A stretch of DNA of 64,000 nt from Carya illinoinensis (taxonomy: Eukaryota > Streptophyta > Magnoliopsida > Fagales > Juglandaceae). Below the pieces are notes generated by a model. That model was not told the DNA's origin. It worked only from the letters and a program-made list of their open reading frames with translations, and made no database searches. Positions 59,208 through 64,000 of the stretch are shown here, one piece after another (the stretch's first letter is position 1; every line of letters starts with the position of its first letter). The stretch spans positions 14,882,501 through 14,946,500 of the forward strand of contig NC_056752.1 of the NCBI RefSeq assembly GCF_018687715.1, written 5' to 3'. Position numbers and translations under genes: made by a program.

Positions 59208-60829
59208 CAACACCACGTATGTATGTTTTTTTTTTTTTATTTGTTTTTTTTTGTTTTTTTTTTCTCTTATCATATTTATTTTCCTTTTATTTTGCTGTTG
59301 TTTTCTTTATTTTTGTTTGTAGGTTAGTTTCATTTTTTTATTTTAGGTTATCATCTTTGATGCTTAGCGAGCCACCCACGTCACTCAACAGGTGTATTCT
59401 ACCATTTTTAGTTACTCCCTATTTAATTTTGATTCTTAAACATTGAGGATAATGTTTCATTTAAGTTGGATGGTAGTGGTGCAAATTCAATATTTAAAAT
59501 GCTTGTTGGAATTCTGTGGCATATTTTCATGTGTCAATGTTTTTTAAAATGTGCATCACACATGCATCCTTTTCACATGTGTACTCATTCTCATTCATAG
59601 CCATCTTCGTGAATTCACCAAATCCACCATAATCATTTCTTGCTGAAACATTCACAGAACTCCTAATGCACTCATCCAAGTTTTATGGTAATATGGTGGT
59701 TTGACACATATAACTAGATAACTCTTTTGCTTAAGTATTCATATGAGTTTTGGAGAAGATTGAGAGCTTACAAATGCAGTAAATTGTGATAAGAGTTCAT
59801 TGATATATTGAATTGAGCACTTCTTTTGAGAATATCATTATATGGTTTGTGGTAAGATGGTGGATATACTTGGATCAACGTTTGAGCCTTTCAAGCTAAC
59901 AATTTTCATTATAGACCTCTAGTAGCCAACTTTAAGTCAATAAACACATGTCGTTTTTTCTTTTCATATGCTCACATCATCTATGCCTCTCCACATTGGA
60001 GCATAGCCTATATACTGATTTTTCTACCATTTTTACTTGCAAGTGTATACTAAGTGTAGAATTTGCATTTTCTTTCTTTTGTGTTGGGTTCTCGAATTAA
60101 AAAAAAAAAAAAAAAAAAAGAGTCAAGTTTGGGTAGAAATGACAAGAATACCAAAATAACATGTGTTTGTTCATCAAATTATTGAAAAAAAAAAAGAGAA
60201 GAGAAAGAAGAAGGAAAAACATTATTATTTGATGACTGAAAATTTGGAGAGTACATCAAGGGAGAAGTGTGGTCTACTGAGATATTTAATAAGATTTCCT
60301 TTATATATACTTGAAAGTTTTTGAATCATTTATATCTTTTTTTTCATATAATCTCGAACCTTAGCCACGTTACAACATTTTGTGTTGACCATTCTGATTC
60401 TAAGTAAGGTTTTGGACAGAGTGGTAAAAATCTCAATCCTATTATAAGATTAATATTTGTTTGTTACTTATATATGATTGCCTAATTCTCCATGAGAGTG
60501 TATGTACACCCATTGTCAATTCTATAGAGAGAATCCTCACAAGAAATACTTTTATACTCATTAGTTATGGAGTTGAATCATTTATTTGAGATGTTCTTGA
60601 TATTGCATGTGTCATGGCTTCTAGTTAGATGGATATAGTTTGGAACACACACACTCTATGAATTGCTATAGGTGGATTACTTGTAATAGGGTTATTGAAT
60701 TCCTAAAATTGCTTTGATATGTGAATATAAAAACTGTGACTTGGTGACATTTGTGTGTGATTTTCTTTAGTCTTTTTCGTTATTTTGGCATGAAAATTGC
60801 TAGAGACTAGCAATGAGTATGTTAAAGGG
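59208..60829 (+). other. Long 3' non-coding region of the Athila-like element
   Basis: Athila elements carry a long region between pol and the 3' LTR. This one is AT-rich with T-runs (59227-59263) and an A-run (60099-60119) and shows no env-like frame. It ends GTTAAAGGG, a weak polypurine tract. Confidence 0.55.
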
Positions 60830-62170
60830 TGTGATTAGTGTGTGAAAGTGCACTCTAATTGCCCTATCATTGAATAAAAATGTTAAAATGTGAATATAAA
60901 TGATAAAAATTAATATGTATTCTTGAATTGAGTTTCTATTTATTTTGGGATACTCTTAAGTAGATTTTTATATTTAATTTTAGAGTTTATAAAAGTGCAA
61001 GTCAAAGCCTGTCAAATTCAAAAGAGGACTTTAATAAAGTTTGAGAGCAATTTGGATCAAGAAAAAAAAATCGCAAAATGAAATTACAAGAAGTTCAAGT
61101 TTGAAATTCACTAGGAGATATCCTGGACATATTTTAATATTTTAATTGTAACATTTCACTCACATATTGCATTGACGTGATTCTTAAAGGTTCGAAAGCT
61201 ATCTTAAAGGGCTATAAATTTGTCTTTAACAAGAATTTCCAAATATGAGTCCTAAAATTTAGGTCATTTTTTTATATATGGGAATTATGAAAATATTAGG
61301 GTTTCTTTCCTACCCTATATAAGTATATCATTAGCACGAAATTGAGAAAATGAGAGGCACAAGAGGTTGGACTGAAGAGTAGAGAGACGAAATTAATTCC
61401 CATGGCCATCGTTTGCTTTATTTTTCTCTTCAAATTTTTGTTGTCCATTATATTTATAAGTAATTAAATTCTTAAGTAGAGTTAGGGATGAACTTGCACG
61501 TTAGATGATGTTTTTAATTTATTTTTAATTTATGTGTTTGATTTTCAATTACTAAAACTCTTTTGTTTTATCATTTTCGATTCATTGTTTATGTTTTCTT
61601 TTCCAAATAATCATAAAATTTATTCTGTTTATGGATTTAGTCATGCTTTTTCTATTGAATTGATTATTTCTTTGATTATGGTTGGATCAATTATTTATCT
61701 ATATTGATTTAATTCTTTACTGCAATATCGCTCTCTAAGTATATTGTCGTCGTTGAATTTTTTCAATAGTAATAATAATTTACGTATTTTAAAAGTAGTG
61801 AATGATTTTTTAAAGAGTTACATTTGGTTTAATTTTGGTTTTTAATTCTATACATTCCGATTGGGAATTGAGTTCCCAATTGAGTTATTTAATGAATTAA
61901 GAGTAATTAAAATACTGAATTTGTGCAAAGGATTCTAGACGCTTTACTGTTCGTCAAATTTGAGTCCTTTTTTTGTTAGTCAGTTTGCTTCACTTTAATT
62001 TACATTTAAAATTAAATTTTATTCTCTATTAATCATTTATTTATTTTTTAGTTTCTTTGTTCCTTCTGTTATTTTTTTAATTTGCCTCCTAATAGAATCG
62101 ATACCCCAAAGCTATGCTACAACAACTGTATTATTCTTTGGGTGTAATTATTAATTATTAGAGTTCGTAC
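60830..62170 (+). mobile_element. 3' LTR of the Athila-like element (right edge approximate)
   Basis: Starts TGTGATTAGTGTGTGAAAG after a purine-rich stretch. The right part AGAATCGATACCCCAAAGCT near 62094 is of the type seen near the end of Athila LTRs. Its end before the minus-strand gene is only estimated, and it does not match the sequence at 54990-55687. Confidence 0.45.
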
Positions 62171-62230
62171 AAAGAAAACAGTTGAAACAAGAAACTTTAC
62201 ATTGAGCTAATGTTAAAAGGGAATACAAAA

Positions 62231-63252
62231 TCAAGCAAGGAAGGCATCGGGGTTCTTCTCAGACTCGACAGAGCCCGCCTCTAGAATATCCAGGTCCACC
62301 ACACGCCCTATGGGGTCATCTAAAAGAACACTTGGGAGGTTCTCCCCTATGCAAGCTCCCTCCTCTAGGGCCATCAGGTAAGGTTCAAGGGACTTGAGGT
62401 CCAGCAGCCACAAGTTGTTCCCAGGATCCGACATCACATGGTCCTTCATCCTCTTCAAGCCCTTAAAGTAGTCGCTACACCATGCCTCACTGCGACCCTA
62501 GTGGACATACAATAACTCCTAGCACAACTGGTGAAAGGATGCATAAGCTTCGATTTTCTCAAACTCCAACTTCTTCACTTCCTTCCTGATGGCCTTGAGA
62601 GACTCCCTCCTTTTCTTGAGAGACTTGGAAATATCCTCGAACCTCTCTTCCAACCACTTGTAGGACCGTTTGGCAGAGTCATGTTGTTTGACTAACTCTA
62701 AGTTCACAGCTTGAAGCCTTTCCAACTCCTCTTGCTGGCGATTCAGTGACTCCTAAAGGTTGTCTCTCGCCTCCGATTGGAGGGCCGCCTTAAGCCATTG
62801 TGAGTCGGCCTCCTCCTGGGACCTCTCTAGATTGGCCTTGTACTGGTTCTTGTGGTGGCGCAGGAAAACAATCCTCTCTTGCCTCCTTCGTCTACTGAGT
62901 TGCATCCTAACAAGAGAGTCCTCTAACTCCTCCTTGTGCTCCCTCTTTGCTTTGGCACAGCGTATGGTCAAATGCACCAAAGATCGAAGCTCCCAGTTCT
63001 TGGCTTCCAACTTCTCCTTGCCATACATGATAAAAGGTTCCAGCCACTCCACACCCTGTCATGAGAAACCTTAGTCAGATCTGTAAGGAAGACGCTAAGA
63101 AAACCTAAAGGAGAAGGAAGTAGGATACAGGGTAATACTATATGGCTTACCTCTAAGAAGGCCTTGGGCCATTGTATGGACTCAACTAGAGCGATGCCCC
63201 TCGGCTCCCAGTTATAGGGCGGTCTCTTCCACAAGAGGGCCCTCGACAACAA
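62231..63252 (-). pseudogene. Decayed coiled-coil protein gene of unknown function
   Basis: Not recognised. The minus strand reads a first exon piece ending IQWPKAFLE (to 63151), a 95-bp intron (GTAAGC donor, CATGACAG acceptor) and a second exon from 63055 starting GVEWLEPFIMYGKEKLEAKN. A long Lys/Glu/Arg-rich coiled coil follows (to about 62520) and an acidic tail ending EKNPDAFLA at 62231. Three in-frame stops, all TAG (62755-62753, 62521-62519 and one near 62500-62498), interrupt an otherwise unbroken frame of about 300 codons. Proteins of this build often accompany plant retroelements, but I cannot name a family. The gene points toward the Athila 3' LTR. Confidence 0.6.
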
Positions 63253-64000
63253 TCCCCTCGCCCGTCACGACCCCCTCGACCCTCTCCTGGTCCAACAAGA
63301 GTCATTTTGACCCCAATGTCTTTCGGCTCCAAGGCTGTAATAGCAGCAGTAGGAAAAACTGTGAAAGCATCGAAAAACCCCCCAATCGCCAAGGCTTCCC
63401 CATCCACGCTAACCCTGAAATCGACATCGTCACATCGATCACGATCCTTTTGGCCCATGAAATGGCTCACGCAATCTCCTCCCCAATCTTAGTGTCATCA
63501 ACAAGAGCAAGCTTGGGAGAGCAGGGGATCAGAAAGTTTGGGATGGACACCTAGTCAAAAAGATCCTCAGCCCTAAAGGTGCATCCCTCTATCACAAAAG
63601 GGGGCGCGGCTTAAAAAGAATGTACCTCGAGCGTAGAGGCAGACAACCTTGCAGCCCCAACACCAATTGAAGGATACATGCCCTACGATTTGCATGAAGG
63701 GTGATCCCAAGAAGCACCAAGAAATAGCTCGACGAGGTGCTGGCCTCCAAGTGAAAGCCTTGCAGTGCTGCTAACGTCGGTGGGGTAATAGAAGAAGCAT
63801 TCAAAGCAACCCTTGATTGATTTGGGCTAGCTCTAAGGGGAGTGTTGCAGACCCACTGGAGGAGGGTAGCGTCGCCTTGATGCCAGGGAAAGATGGGAGG
63901 TGCGTGGCTTGGCTCGATGGCACAAAAACTACCTCCCTCTTGGGCTAGGGTGGCGCAGATTTCTGGATGAACACCTCACCTGAGGATTGCCTTAGAGGGC
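63253..64000. other. Upstream part of the coiled-coil gene or element, unresolved
   Basis: GC-richer than the rest of the window. Minus-strand frames (63186-63470 and 63592-63804) may be further exons of the coiled-coil gene, but no motif or clean splice chain supports this. The window ends inside it. Confidence 0.3.

Overview
The window is plant nuclear DNA, AT-rich and retroelement-dense, with spliced eukaryotic genes, TATA and CT microsatellites and many MITE-like repeats. The coding style (a CYP78A P450 and an At1g16860-type membrane protein) indicates a eudicot. One MITE family with a GAGATGAGATGAG core recurs four times; it resembles repeats I associate with Fagales (walnut, pecan or chestnut relatives), so a woody Fagales genome is my best guess, not a proof. 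There is no sign of bacterial operons, CRISPR arrays, rRNA or tRNA genes.

Only two genes look functional. The first is a two-exon CYP78A-family cytochrome P450 on the minus strand (8175 to 5737, 544 aa), with a TATA box about 100 bp upstream of its ATG. The second is a four-exon gene on the minus strand (50800 to 37492, 298 aa) for an uncharacterised two-pass membrane protein of the At1g16860 type. I assembled it from exons at 50800-50489, 49136-48981, 38017-37806 and 37708-37492. Its second intron is about 11 kb and has been filled by retrotransposons.

Region by region. 1-5.4 kb: a decayed hAT transposase, a broken HGSNAT-like gene fragment and a palindrome cluster. 5.7-8.3 kb: CYP78A. 9.6-14.8 kb: LTR-like sequence in a large inverted repeat, three minisatellites, a 297-bp tandem duplication and a poly-C tract. 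14.8-25 kb: an L1 LINE split by a complete 2,385-bp solo LTR with a 5-bp target duplication, then the 3' half of a Ty3/gypsy element with its 3' LTR. 25-37 kb: mostly non-coding, with a (CT)45 microsatellite, several MITEs and an ~850-bp fold-back element. 37.5-50.8 kb: the membrane-protein gene. Its large intron holds a gypsy 3' end on the minus strand, itself interrupted by a 486-bp L1 copy with a 12-bp target duplication, an oppositely oriented LTR, one L1 nested in another, and a gypsy LTR remnant. 51-54.1 kb: very AT-rich non-coding DNA with MITEs. 54.5-54.8 kb: a fragment of a type-B MGDG synthase gene ending in a perfect 17-bp palindrome. 55-62.2 kb: an Athila-like Ty3/gypsy element whose reverse transcriptase is split by a 1,131-bp non-autonomous DNA transposon with an 8-bp target duplication. 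62.2-64 kb: a decayed, spliced coiled-coil gene on the minus strand.

No wholly new functional system is evident. The interest lies in the nesting record: several insertions have base-exact boundaries, and three of them restore a reading frame or protein alignment in the host element when removed on paper. All family names rest on motifs recognised by eye; no database search was run.
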